DNA of 64,000 bases from Neofusicoccum parvum (Eukaryota > Ascomycota > Dothideomycetes > Botryosphaeriales > Botryosphaeriaceae). Shown here one piece after another: positions 1 to 9,901 of the stretch. Where the stretch lies: NCBI GenBank assembly GCA_020912385.1, contig CP087211.1, positions 744,001 to 808,000 on the forward strand. Direction: 5' to 3'. Position 1 is the first letter of the stretch; each line of letters starts with the position of its first letter. The translations under genes and the position numbers were made by a program. Under the pieces are notes generated by a model that did not search any database, was not told where the DNA came from, and worked only from the letters and a program-made list of their open reading frames with translations.

Positions 1-3000
1 AGAGACAATCTGGACCATGTGTCCTTTGAAAAGGTCAAGGAAATGCTTCAAGTGGGGCATCAAGTCATGGTGTTTGTTCATTCTCGCAAAGATACCTTCA
101 AGACTGCCAAGATCCTTTGGGAGAAGGCTATGGAAGACGGATGCACGGAATTGTTTGACCCATCCGGGCATCCCGATTACGACTTGGCTGTGCGAGACAT
201 GAAGTCTTCCAAAGGCCGAGATCTCCGCGAATTGCTACCCAAGGGTATGGGAACACACCATGCCGGAATGCCCAGATCAGACCGCAATCTCATCGAGCGC
301 CTTTTTGGATCCGGAGTCCTCAAAGTCCTATGCTGTACGGCCACGCTTGCCTGGGGTGTGAACTTGCCTGCCGCCGCAGTCGTCATCAAAGGAACCCAGC
401 TGTACAGCGCGCAGGAAGGTAAATTCGTTGATGTCGGAATTCTCGACGTGCTGCAAATTTTTGGTCGTGCTGGTCGACCCCAATTCGAGGATACCGGTAT
501 TGGCTTCATTTGCACGACCCATGACAAGCTCCAGCACTATCTTACGGCTGTCACTCAGCAGCAGCCCATTGAGTCAAACTTCTCCAAGAGGCTCATCGAT
601 AATCTTAATGCCGAAATCTCCTTGGGCACTGTCACTTCTGTGCCGGAAGCAGTAACCTGGCTGGGTTACTCTTACCTCTTCGTTCGTATGCAACGAAACC
701 CTCATGCCTATGGAATCGACTGGCTTGAAATCAGCAACGACTCGCAATTGGTAGAGCGACGAACGAAGCTAATCACCGATGCTGCACGAGTTCTTCAACA
801 AAGCCAGATGATTGTCTTTAACGAGACCACAGGTGAGTTGAAGGCAAAGGATGTTGGTCGCATTGCTAGCCAGTACTATATCCTTCAGACTAGTGTTGAA
901 ATCTTCAACACTATGATGCGGGCGCAGGCTTCGGAAGCAGATGTGCTCAAGATGATCAGTATGAGCGGTGAATTTGACAACATCCAATCCCGCGAGTCCG
1001 AAGAAAAGGAGCTTCTCCGGTTGAAGGAGGATGAGTTCATCACTCCCTGCGATATCGAAGGTGGCGTGGGAACACCGCACTCGAAGACGAACATCCTACT
1101 TCAAGGCTACATTTCGAAGGCACGCTTGGAAGACTATACGCTGCAGTCGGACACTAACTACGTTGCGCAAAACGCCACTCGTATCTGCCGAGCTCTCTTT
1201 ATGATTGCTTTGAACAGGCGCTGGGGCCATCAGTGCCTGGTCTTGTTGTCACTGTGCAAGTCCATCGAGAGACAGGTTTGGCCGTTTGAGCATCCATTCC
1301 ATCAATTCGACCTCCCGCGGCCCGTCATAAGGAACCTGGACGAAAAGAGCTCGGTATCTTCTGTTGAAGCACTCCGAGACATGGAACCGGCAGAGATTGG
1401 CCAGCTCGTACACAACAACAAGATGGGACACACCATTAGCAAGCTTCTCGATAACTTCCCTACGCTGAGTGTCGAGGCAGAAATCGCTCCCTTGAACCGC
1501 GACGTCTTGCGAATTCGTTTGTACCTTACTCCGGAATTCCGATGGAACGACCGCCATCATGGCTCGTCAGAGTCGTACTGGATCTGGGTGGAGAATTCTG
1601 AGACGTCTGAGATCTACCACCACGAATACTTCATTCTCTCCCGAAGGAAGCTCTACGATGAGCATGAACTCAACTTCACCATCCCTCTCTCTGACCCTCT
1701 GCCGTCCCAGATCTACGTTCGCGCGGTCTCGGATAGGTGGCTCGGTGCTGAGACTGTCACACCCGTCTCCTTCCAGCATCTTATCAGGCCGGACACCGAG
1801 AGCGTGTACACCGACCTTCTCAATCTCCAGCCGCTACCCATCTCTGCCTTGAAAAATCCTCTCCTTGAAGAGATATACGGTCAACGATTCCAGTTCTTCA
1901 ATCCCATGCAAACACAGCTCTTCCATTGCCTATACCACACCTCCGCAAATGTGCTCCTTGGTTCGCCTACCGGATCGGGAAAGACCGTTGCATGCGAGTT
2001 GGCCATGTGGTGGGCTTTCCGGGAGAATCCTGGATCCAAGGTTGTCTACATCGCTCCCATGAAAGCACTTGTACGCGAACGTGTTCAAGACTGGGGTAAG
2101 CGCTTGACAGGCCCAATGGGCCTCAAATTGGTGGAATTGACTGGTGACAACACTCCCGACACTCGCTCGATCAGAGATGCCGACATCATCATCACTACTC
2201 CCGAGAAGTGGGATGGTATCAGCCGTAGCTGGCAGACTCGTGATTATGTCCGGAAGGTCAGTCTGGTCATTATTGATGAGATTCACCTCTTGGGTGGTGA
2301 CCGTGGTCCTATTCTGGAGATTATCGTGTCTCGTATGAACTATATTGCTTCCCAGAAGAAGGGCTCAGTTCGTCTCATGGGCATGTCGACCGCTTGCGCC
2401 AACGCCACGGACCTGGGCAATTGGCTTGGTGTCAAAGATGGCTTGTTCAATTTCAGACACTCCGTTCGTCCCGTTCCGCTCGAAATCTACATCGACGGGT
2501 TTCCGGAGCAGAGGGGGTTCTGCCCGCTGATGCAGTCTATGAACAGGCCGACCTTCCTGGCCATCAAGACCCACTCTCCGGACAAGCCAGTTATTGTCTT
2601 CGTTGCGTCTCGTCGTCAAACGCGTTTAACGGCAAGGGATCTGATCAATTACTGTGGCATGGAGGATAATCCTAGGCGATTCGTTCGGATGTCTGAGGAA
2701 GACTTGACCCTTAACCTTTCCCGCGTTAAGGACGAATCTCTCCGTGAGGCCCTCAGCTTTGGTATTGGTCTCCACCACGCTGGTCTTGTTGAATCCGACC
2801 GTCAGCTCGCCGAAGAACTGTTTGCAAACAACAAGATTCAAATTCTGGTGGCTACCAGCACTCTTGCGTGGGGTGTCAACTTGCCAGCTCATCTTGTCGT
2901 TGTGAAGGGCACACAATACTTTGATGCCAAGATCGAAGCGTACAGGGACATGGACTTGACGGATGTGCTTCAGATGCTTGGTCGTGCCGGCCGCCCCCAG

Positions 3001-4440
3001 TTCGACACTCAGGGAATTGCCAGGATCTTCACCCAGGATGCGAAGAAGGATTTTTACAAACACTTCCTCCATACCGGATTCCCTGTTGAGTCGACCCTTC
3101 ACAAGGTTGTGGACAATCACTTGGGGGCCGAAATCTCTGCAGAGACCATTGCGACGAAGCAGGATGCGCTGGATTACCTTACATGGACGTTCTTCTTCCG
3201 CCGTCTCCACAAAAACCCTTCGTACTACGGACTCGAGATCTCTGCCGAAGAACACAATACCACTGCCGCTCAACAGCTCGCAAATGACTACATGGTTGAC
3301 CTGGTGGACAAGTCCATCACCGAGCTTGCTGATTCCGGTTGCGCTGTCCTCCACTCGAATGGCGACGTCGACCCCACACCTCTCGGCAAGATTATGTCGT
3401 ACTACTACCTCTCGCACAAGACCATCCGACATCTCATTAAGCACGCCAAGCCCAACGCCACCTTCGCCGACACCCTCGCATGGATGAGCAGCGCCACCGA
3501 GTATGACGAGCTCCCCGTGCGTCACAACGAAGAGCTCATCAATGCCGAGCTCAATGCCGCTCTCCCGCTCAAAATCGACGAAGCCTTCGGGCACCTTCCC
3601 CTCTGGGACCCGCACACTAAGGCATTCCTCCTCCTCCAAGCCCACTTCTCTCGCCTCGACCTCCCCATCTCCGACTACGTCGGTGACCAGACGTCCGTCC
3701 TCGACCAGGCCATTCGTATCATCCAGGCCTCCATCGACGTCCTCACGGAGCTCGGCTACGCCAGCAGTGTGCAAATGATGATCACACTCCTCCAATGCGT
3801 CAAATCCGCCCGCTGGCCCTCGGACGGCCCCCTCGCCATCCTCCCCAACGTCGACCCGGCCGCCGAGCAGCAGCGCCTGCAGTCCCAGCACCCGAACCCA
3901 ACCTCCCTCGTCGCCGCCGTCGCCGCCCCGCGCCCGACCATCGAAAAGGCGCTCCGCGACGCGGGCGTCGCGCCGGGCGCGCTGCAGCGCAGCGTCAAGC
4001 CCCTTTCCGTCCTGCCCGACCTCAAGGTCGCGGTGCCGATGGTGAACGCGCTGGGCCTGACGGTCACGGTGGGCAGGAAGAACGCGGCGGCGAGCGCCGC
4101 GCACCGCATGTTCGCGCCGCGGTTCCCGAAGCCGCAGACGGAGGGGTTCTTCGTGGTGGTGGTCGAGAGGGGGAGCGATGAGATCGTCGCGCTGAAGAGG
4201 GTGAGCTGGCCGTCCGGGAACAGCAATGGCGGTGGGAGAGGCAAGGGTGCGACGGCGGGGAGTCGGCCGAGCACCAAGGTCAATATCAGGCTGCCGGAGA
4301 GTGCGGTCGAGAGGGTGGTGGATGTGAAGGTTGTGAGCGATGGGTATATCGGGATGGAGTGGAAGGTGGAGGGAGTGGAGGTGCCGAAGCCGCCGACGGT
4401 GGAGGGAGATGATGGGAAGAAGAAGGGTGGGGATGCGTAG
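1..4440 (+). CDS. SLH1: SLH1/ASCC3-type Ski2-like double-cassette helicase, 3' part
   Basis: The reading frame is already open at base 1 (the frame reads NLDHVSFEKVK), so the start lies upstream; about 1,480 residues are present. The first cassette is cut: its C-terminal RecA lobe (VFVHSRKDT, TATLAWGVNLPA, QIFGRAGRPQ) is followed by a winged helix and a Sec63-like unit. A complete second cassette follows, with Walker A GSPTGSGKT near 1964-1990, DEIH box near 2278-2289, TSTLAWGVNLPA near 2860, and a second Sec63 unit. The order helicase-Sec63-helicase-Sec63 occurs in Brr2 and Slh1/ASCC3. The motif GHQVMVFVHSRKDT fits Slh1 better. Slh1 belongs to the ribosome quality-control trigger complex, which splits collided ribosomes. 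No intron is seen. The last 200 codons are GC-rich and poorly conserved in appearance. Brr2 is the alternative, less likely. Confidence 0.87.
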   Translation, partial: RDNLDHVSFEKVKEMLQVGHQVMVFVHSRKDTFKTAKILWEKAMEDGCTELFDPSGHPDYDLAVRDMKSSKGRDLRELLPKGMGTHHAGMPRSDRNLIERLFGSGVLKVLCCTATLAWGVNLPAAAVVIKGTQLYSAQEGKFVDVGILDVLQIFGRAGRPQFEDTGIGFICTTHDKLQHYLTAVTQQQPIESNFSKRLIDNLNAEISLGTVTSVPEAVTWLGYSYLFVRMQRNPHAYGIDWLEISNDSQLVERRTKLITDAARVLQQSQMIVFNETTGELKAKDVGRIASQYYILQTSVEIFNTMMRAQASEADVLKMISMSGEFDNIQSRESEEKELLRLKEDEFITPCDIEGGVGTPHSKTNILLQGYISKARLEDYTLQSDTNYVAQNATRICRALFMIALNRRWGHQCLVLLSLCKSIERQVWPFEHPFHQFDLPRPVIRNLDEKSSVSSVEALRDMEPAEIGQLVHNNKMGHTISKLLDNFPTLSVEAEIAPLNRDVLRIRLYLTPEFRWNDRHHGSSESYWIWVENSETSEIYHHEYFILSRRKLYDEHELNFTIPLSDPLPSQIYVRAVSDRWLGAETVTPVSFQHLIRPDTESVYTDLLNLQPLPISALKNPLLEEIYGQRFQFFNPMQTQLFHCLYHTSANVLLGSPTGSGKTVACELAMWWAFRENPGSKVVYIAPMKALVRERVQDWGKRLTGPMGLKLVELTGDNTPDTRSIRDADIIITTPEKWDGISRSWQTRDYVRKVSLVIIDEIHLLGGDRGPILEIIVSRMNYIASQKKGSVRLMGMSTACANATDLGNWLGVKDGLFNFRHSVRPVPLEIYIDGFPEQRGFCPLMQSMNRPTFLAIKTHSPDKPVIVFVASRRQTRLTARDLINYCGMEDNPRRFVRMSEEDLTLNLSRVKDESLREALSFGIGLHHAGLVESDRQLAEELFANNKIQILVATSTLAWGVNLPAHLVVVKGTQYFDAKIEAYRDMDLTDVLQMLGRAGRPQFDTQGIARIFTQDAKKDFYKHFLHTGFPVESTLHKVVDNHLGAEISAETIATKQDALDYLTWTFFFRRLHKNPSYYGLEISAEEHNTTAAQQLANDYMVDLVDKSITELADSGCAVLHSNGDVDPTPLGKIMSYYYLSHKTIRHLIKHAKPNATFADTLAWMSSATEYDELPVRHNEELINAELNAALPLKIDEAFGHLPLWDPHTKAFLLLQAHFSRLDLPISDYVGDQTSVLDQAIRIIQASIDVLTELGYASSVQMMITLLQCVKSARWPSDGPLAILPNVDPAAEQQRLQSQHPNPTSLVAAVAAPRPTIEKALRDAGVAPGALQRSVKPLSVLPDLKVAVPMVNALGLTVTVGRKNAAASAAHRMFAPRFPKPQTEGFFVVVVERGSDEIVALKRVSWPSGNSNGGGRGKGATAGSRPSTKVNIRLPESAVERVVDVKVVSDGYIGMEWKVEGVEVPKPPTVEGDDGKKKGGDA

Positions 4441-4627
4441 GGTTGGTATGAGGAAGGAGAAGCTGGGAGATGGTGATTGGGATCACGATTCACGTATGCA
4501 GACACAAAAGTTCAACGATTGAAAACGTCGTAATAGATATGGGTTCTCGCTGCTGCTGAGACCACTTTCATTATTCCGATCGGCCCTCTCCCTCTCAGCC
4601 AACTCCAACCGGATGGGATCAACACAT

Positions 4628-6490
4628 CTAGTAGATGTACCGGAAGTTGGTGTTCTGCGACGAGACGGGTTAGCACACACATTTCTCCACCTCGTCGGGT
4701 GCCGGGGCAAACTCACCTCCTTATCCGTCAAGTCCTCGAACGCATGGGTGTAGTTGGCATCCTTCGCCTCGCCCACTCCCTGCTCGGCCAACCGATCCTT
4801 GCGCGCATTCTCCTTCTTCAACCAGTACCTCAGGAACACAATCACGATGACCAGCAACACGTAGCAGCCCATGTGGGTCGCGAAGGCGATGAAGTACCGC
4901 GGGCCGTCCCACTTGAGGAAGACCTGGGGGCCAATGGCGTTGCCGACGGCCCAGGCGACGAAGTTCGCGGCGACGACGACGGTCTTCTTGGTCTGGCCGG
5001 CGACGTTGCGCGAGATCATGGACATGGCGAGGGTCTGGGCGGCCCAGAAGGACAGGACGATGTAGTAGGAGACGAGCAGGCCGGCCTGGTTGGCCTTGCT
5101 GGTGTTCTTGACGGCCATGAGGACGGCGGTGCCGACGAAGGACGGGATGACGTAGACGCCCATGATGACGAGGTTCTGGCCGGTCTTGCGGACGAGCCAG
5201 GTGCTGCTCAGCAGGATGACGATGATGAAGACGCCGAGCACCATGGCCAGCAGCTGCGTCTCGAGCCGCGAGAACTTGAAGCCGGTGATGATGATGTTGG
5301 CGAAGGCGCCGAGGCCAGAGGTCGGCAGCGTCGTGCAGATGGCGATCAGGCAGTAGCAGTACAGCTGCGGGTCGGTGAAAGCCTCGCGCACGTGGTCCCA
5401 GCGGAAGGTCTTGTTCTGCAGGCCCGTCTGGTTGGAGCGCACGCGCTCGACCATCAGCCGCTTGTCCTCCTCCGAGAAGCACTTGGCGCGCATGGGGCTG
5501 TCGGGCAGCCACCACAGCACGAAGAAGCCCCAGAGCACCGAGAAGCAGCCGTACGTGATGAAGATGGCTTGCCAGGAGTGGATCGGGCCGTTCTCGATCA
5601 GCGTGAAGCAGTAGGCGAGGAGGCCGCCGACGATTTGCTGGCCGCCGTTCATCTGGGGAGTGTCAGCACTGGTCGCGGTCGAATGTTCTCGGGGGCTGAG
5701 GATGCTTACCATGTACCAGTAAGTGACAATCTGGGCCTGCTCCTCACGCTTGTACCACATGCTGCTCATGACGAGGAACGACGGCTGGCACACAGCCTCG
5801 AAGATACCGAGTAGGGTGCGGACGGCGAGGATAGAGGCGAAGTTCTTGCACACGGAGTGCAGAGCCAGCACGCAGGACCACAGGATGATGTTGACGCTCA
5901 GGTACTTGGCGATGGGGACATGCTGGATCATCCAATTGGTGGGATATTCGACAATCAGGACGGCAATGTAGATACAGGTCGTGAGCCAGGAGTACTGTCA
6001 ACGAGCATGGTCAGCTAGTCGTCCTTGAGGTCTGGTTTGTGGTGTTTCGCATGCTCGACAGGGATCACCTGATATGTCGCTGCAGGCATGCACCCGGTCG
6101 AAACGGAAATGAGAGCGAGAAAAGTCGTCGTACCTGCTGGCCGACCAGACCCAGATCCTCCTGGATGCCCATGATGCTGGCGAAGCTCATGGTGCCCTTG
6201 TCCAGAGCCTGCAGGAAGTAGGTGAAGATCATGACGGGCAGCACGCGGCGGTCGATCATCCTCTTCAGCCTCTTGTTCTCCTCGGGGGAGATCTCGATGG
6301 CGTGGGCGCTGGCATACTTGGCGACCTCCTTGTCGAGACGGCCGTAGTCGGTGTGGTCCTGCTTGAGATCCGAGAAGTCGGCCGACATGACCTTCTCGAT
6401 CTCAGCGACATCGGAACTGTGCTTCTTGGTGTCGCGGTTGTCGGCGCTCAGGCGCTCGACGTGGGCCACATTGTCCTGGGAGTTGGCCAT
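4628..6490 (-). CDS. MFS transporter, Dal5/allantoate permease (anion:cation symporter) family
   Basis: Four exons give 534 residues: 6134-6490, 5710-5994, 4717-5652 and 4628-4654; introns are 139, 57 and 62 nt with GT-AG ends. The last exon is only nine codons and supplies the ending NTNFRYIY, typical of fungal Dal5-like carriers. Reading through the last intron would give a false tail to 4483. The N terminus (about 85 residues) is hydrophilic and acidic. It is followed by about 12 hydrophobic segments starting at VLPVMIFTYFLQALDKGTM. Family members move organic anions such as allantoate, nicotinate, pantothenate or hexuronates across the plasma membrane. It is divergent from the GH105 gene, sharing about 1 kb of upstream DNA, so a pectin-derived uronate substrate is an inference worth testing. 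The start at 6490 is the only ATG that gives the full N terminus. Confidence 0.88.
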
Positions 6491-7494
6491 GGTGTCGGGG
6501 AGGGAGCGGTGCGGCGCGCTCAGAGGACTTGCCGGAGGGAGGGAGGGGAGGGAGACAGAGGACGAGAGCAGGGCGGGCAGAGGGAGTAGAAGAGGAGCGT
6601 GAGACGGGGACAAGGGCTGCAGGGACCCGGCAGGACGACTCGACTACTGCAGAACACCGCTCCCCATCGCTCGGGGCAAATATAAAGATGCAGGCTCGCG
6701 CATGCACGTCTGGCCCGGGCAATACATGGACCGAGGGCGTTTTCCACAGTCAGGGCATTTATCCGTCCTCTCGCCTGGGCGGTACGAGCCAGCAACCGGG
6801 TAGGCCGTCCCCAACGCGTGCCTGCCGGGAAGCAGTCAAGCAAGCGACAAAAGCTTGGGACGGGCGCGGCGTGTGACAGGCTGCGGGCTGCACGCGACGG
6901 GCGGCGAGTCCCACACCGACTTCTCCGAGCGCAGCGCCGCAGCCACCGGTGGGCGACAGGAAGCGCCGAGCGCCCCCCGGATTGGCCCCACGGGGAGCGG
7001 AGCACCGTCTCCTCCTGGATGCGGAGAGCGCGCCCGGGGTAAGCGGGGTGGCCAACTTGGCGATGGCCTTGGCGCCCATCCTGCGCGCGCGCGCCTCGGG
7101 TCAAAGAGCGCCGGCGGGGCTGGCCGCGCGTGGGCGGCGGTGGGGGTCGCTGGCTGAAGCAGCGAGCCCGGCGACAGCTGCTTACTCAACCGGGAAGCTG
7201 CCCAGCCGTTCGGCGATGCGTGGTGGGTCGCCGACGCGTGCAGGAAGCGCGTCGTCCACAGCTTAAAGCCAAAACACTCCCCACCGCGCAGGCCCCTCGG
7301 CTGTCGAGAGCTTGCCGCCTCGCCGCGTGGACCACCGACGCACTCTCCTCCGCCGCCGCAGACCCGCATTGGGACACGCCCGGCCGTCGCCCTAGACAGC
7401 AGTTAGCATCGAGCTTAGCCAGAGCTGGTCGCCCTCCTCGCCGCACACTTGCACTTACCCCGTCCACACGTCGAAGCCCCTCTCCGCCGCCGCC
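6491..7494. promoter_or_regulatory. Shared upstream region of the divergent transporter and GH105 genes
   Basis: About 1 kb, strongly GC-rich, lies between two start codons pointing outward. No convincing coding frame is present; the long open frames here come from base composition. An AT-rich patch near 6679-6692 is the only obvious TATA-like stretch. No known operator was identified with confidence. Confidence 0.5.
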
Positions 7495-8637
7495 ATGCCG
7501 ACCGCCCTCCAGGCCCACGGGCTCCCCGCCACGGCCATCCACGCTGCCATCCAGAAGCTGACCGACAATCTCGTCAACATCAACGACAAGACAGGGCACT
7601 TCCTCCTGCGCCTGCCCGACGGCCGGGTTATCGACACGAAGGGCTGGAACGACTGGGAGTGGACGCACGGCATTGGCCTGTACGGCCTGTACCAGTACTA
7701 CACCCTCACCAACTCGACGGCCACGCTCGACGTGATCAAGGGCTGGTACGCCGGGCGGCTGGCCGAGGGCACCACCAAGAACATCAACACCATGTCCGTC
7801 TTCCTGGCGCTCGCCTACCTGTACGAGGACCCGCGCCAGCGCGACGACACGTGGCGGCCGTGGCTGGAGAGCTGGGCCGACTGGGCCATGTACGAGCTGC
7901 CGCGCACGCCCTTCGGCGGCTTCCAGCACATCACGTACCTGGAGGAGAACAAGGACCAGCTGTGGGACGACACGCTGATGATGACCGTCATGCCGCTGGC
8001 CAAGATCGGCCTGGTGCTCGGCCGCCCCGAGTACGTCGAGGAGGCCAAGCGCCAGTTCCTCGTGCACATGCAGTTCCTGTTCGACAAGGACTCCGGCCTG
8101 TTCTTCCACGGCTGGCAGTTCGAGCGGACCGCGGCGGGCGGCCTCGGCCACAACTTCGCCCGCGCCCGCTGGGCCCGCGGCAACTCGTGGGTCACCATCG
8201 TCATCCCGGACTTCATCGAGCTGCTAGACCTCAAGCCCGGCGACCCCACGAGGGAGTACCTGCTGGACATCTTCCGCGCCCAGGTCGACGCGCTCAAGGG
8301 GCTGCAGACCGAGGAGGGCCTGTGGCGGACGCTGCTCGACGAGCCCGAGTCGGCGGGGAGCTACGTGGAGTCGTCGGCCACGGCTGGGTTCGCCTACGGC
8401 ATCCTCAAGGCCGTGCGCAAGCGTTACATCGGGAAGGAGTACGAGGAGATGGCCATCCGGGCGACCAAGGCCACGCTGGGAAAGATTAGCGACGACGGCG
8501 AGCTGCTCGACACCAGCTTCGGCACCGGCATGGGTCGGGATTACAAGCACTACTTCGACATCGAGAGGACAAGCATGCCGTACGGCCAGGCCATGGCCAT
8601 CATGACTCTAGTGGAGTACCTAAGGTTATACGTTTGA
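7495..8637 (+). CDS. GH105 unsaturated rhamnogalacturonyl hydrolase
   Basis: One exon, 380 residues, the usual length of the family. GH105 enzymes (YteR/YesR type) remove the 4,5-unsaturated galacturonyl residue that rhamnogalacturonan or pectin lyases leave at the non-reducing end, by a hydration mechanism. Visible family signatures are WNDWEWTHGIGLYGLY (about 51-66), the acidic segment LWDDTLMM (156-163) where the catalytic aspartate of the family lies, GHNFARARWARGNSW (218-232), and SSATAGFAYGI (293-303). The (alpha/alpha)6 barrel is suggested by regularly spaced tryptophan-rich helices. No signal peptide is visible, so the enzyme is probably intracellular. It would then act on imported disaccharides. 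The start is the first ATG after a CT-rich leader and gives the expected N terminus. The neighbour on the other strand is an anion carrier. Confidence 0.92.
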   Translation: MPTALQAHGLPATAIHAAIQKLTDNLVNINDKTGHFLLRLPDGRVIDTKGWNDWEWTHGIGLYGLYQYYTLTNSTATLDVIKGWYAGRLAEGTTKNINTMSVFLALAYLYEDPRQRDDTWRPWLESWADWAMYELPRTPFGGFQHITYLEENKDQLWDDTLMMTVMPLAKIGLVLGRPEYVEEAKRQFLVHMQFLFDKDSGLFFHGWQFERTAAGGLGHNFARARWARGNSWVTIVIPDFIELLDLKPGDPTREYLLDIFRAQVDALKGLQTEEGLWRTLLDEPESAGSYVESSATAGFAYGILKAVRKRYIGKEYEEMAIRATKATLGKISDDGELLDTSFGTGMGRDYKHYFDIERTSMPYGQAMAIMTLVEYLRLYV

Positions 8638-9033
8638 AGGATTTGCGGATCGAAAACCGAATCTGCTATACCGCATAGACTATAGATAGGGATGTGATAA
8701 TGAGAAAATGATGTCTTGTCAGGAGGGAAATTGAAACGGCTTACTAGTCCGCAGAGTTGCCCTAAGATCCGCAGGGGTTCTTGTGATTCGGGCCGCACGC
8801 GTCTTATTTCAAATGTGCTCATGGGAATGCAAAATTCAACGAAAGAACGTTGGCGTGCGCAAAACAACGGCTCAATTGACTCCTGTCCATGCGAGACGGT
8901 CTTGATCTTAGATAGTGCTTGTAGTGTGGAGAAATGGAAAAGGAGAGACGATATGAGAGCCCCAACGCCGACGCCATGTCACTGATCTGTCGTATAACGT
9001 ATACTTCGCGTCTTATCGTGCCCCGCTGTCGAT
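8638..9033. other. Intergenic, 3' ends of two convergent genes
   Basis: Roughly 400 bases between the GH105 stop and the stop of the convergent gene at 9034. AT-richer than the flanking coding DNA. I see no gene or RNA in it. Confidence 0.5.
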
Positions 9034-9901
9034 TCAGGAGGGAAGAAAGTGGGCGTTGTGGCCAGGCACCCTTGCCCGACACTTGGCACAGTCCTCGCGG
9101 AAGCCCATGTGAAACTTCTTCTTTCCTGTGATCGCCCCGCTTCTTGCCCGTCCCGTCTTGGACTCGGCGTGGCGGTGCGGATCAAATGTCGGCGAGTCCA
9201 TATCCATGCCATCATCTCCAGGCCCGGAGAAGTGAAGGCGGGAAAGCCGGTTGCCGGTTATGGTGGTGGGTGTCAGGGCCATGTCGTCTTCCCTGATGGG
9301 CGAGGGCATGTCGCGTCCCACATCTCTTTGGGCCATGCTCCGGCGGGCGTTGGCAGACGCGGCTCTGAGCTCCTCGAGGGTTGTGGTTTTGATTTCGCTC
9401 GGTTCGTTGGAAGTGATCTTTGGTGGGAAGTGGCTGTAAATCGGTGTCGGTATCCGGCCCGTGCTGGGATCTGCCTGATGCTGGCGGGGATTGAGCCGCT
9501 CAGGCAGCATGAAAGGGACGGCGGGCGAGTGCGGGTTGGAACGAAGAGCGCCGTAGTCGTCTTCGACGCAGTCCTCCATGTCGGTGTCGGCGTACGCAGG
9601 CAGTTCCGGCGAGTCGCAGCCCGACTCGTCGGAATGGCCGGGCGTGAGGGCAGGCAGACATGGGGAGTTGGCGCGGTTCTGAGAGAAGCTGAGGCTCTTG
9701 TTCTGGAAGAAATGCTCGTGAGGCGGCGGGCAGACGGAGTCGCTGCGGTGTTTCTGCAGAGCCTGGTTACTAGGTGTCGTTCCGGGCCGGCGGCGGCGGC
9801 AATGGGCAGCTGCATACCTTCTCGTAGTGGAGCTCGGCGGCCGGCGAGTCCTCGTCGTCGCGCTGGCGCTTGAGCGCCATCCGCTGGGGCAGTTGGAACA
9901 T
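9034..9901 (-). CDS. Conserved small fungal protein with C-terminal DCxKCRxxVPGH motif
   Basis: Two exons, 9818-9901 and 9034-9762, with a 55-nt intron, give about 270 residues. Exon 1 encodes a basic-acidic start containing MALKRQRDDEDSP. The middle is low-complexity, rich in Ser, Pro and Asp. The last 30 residues hold a compact motif, KKKFHMGFREDCAKCRARVP followed by GH, with a CxxC pair and basic residues. I recall similar C-terminal motifs in uncharacterised ascomycete proteins, but know no function; the KKRK-type basics suggest the nucleus, as inference only. The 3' splice site is slightly uncertain because two AG dinucleotides, 9 nt apart and in phase, could serve. The start at 9901 lies close to in-frame MALK, seven codons later, which is an alternative. 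It is divergent from the DAHP synthase gene. Confidence 0.68.

Noticed and set aside
2626..4104. 492-codon open frame on the minus strand inside the SLH1-type helicase gene
   Set aside because: It is antisense to clear helicase motifs; its Arg/Glu/Gly/Val-rich composition is what GC-rich coding DNA gives on the other strand.
4483..4716. Longer C terminus of the MFS transporter ending at 4483
   Set aside because: It reads into an intron; splicing to 4628-4654 gives the family ending NTNFRYIY.
4699..5814. 371-codon plus-strand open frame opposite the MFS transporter
   Set aside because: Repetitive Asp/Gly/His/Glu composition, no motif, and it crosses an intron of the real gene.
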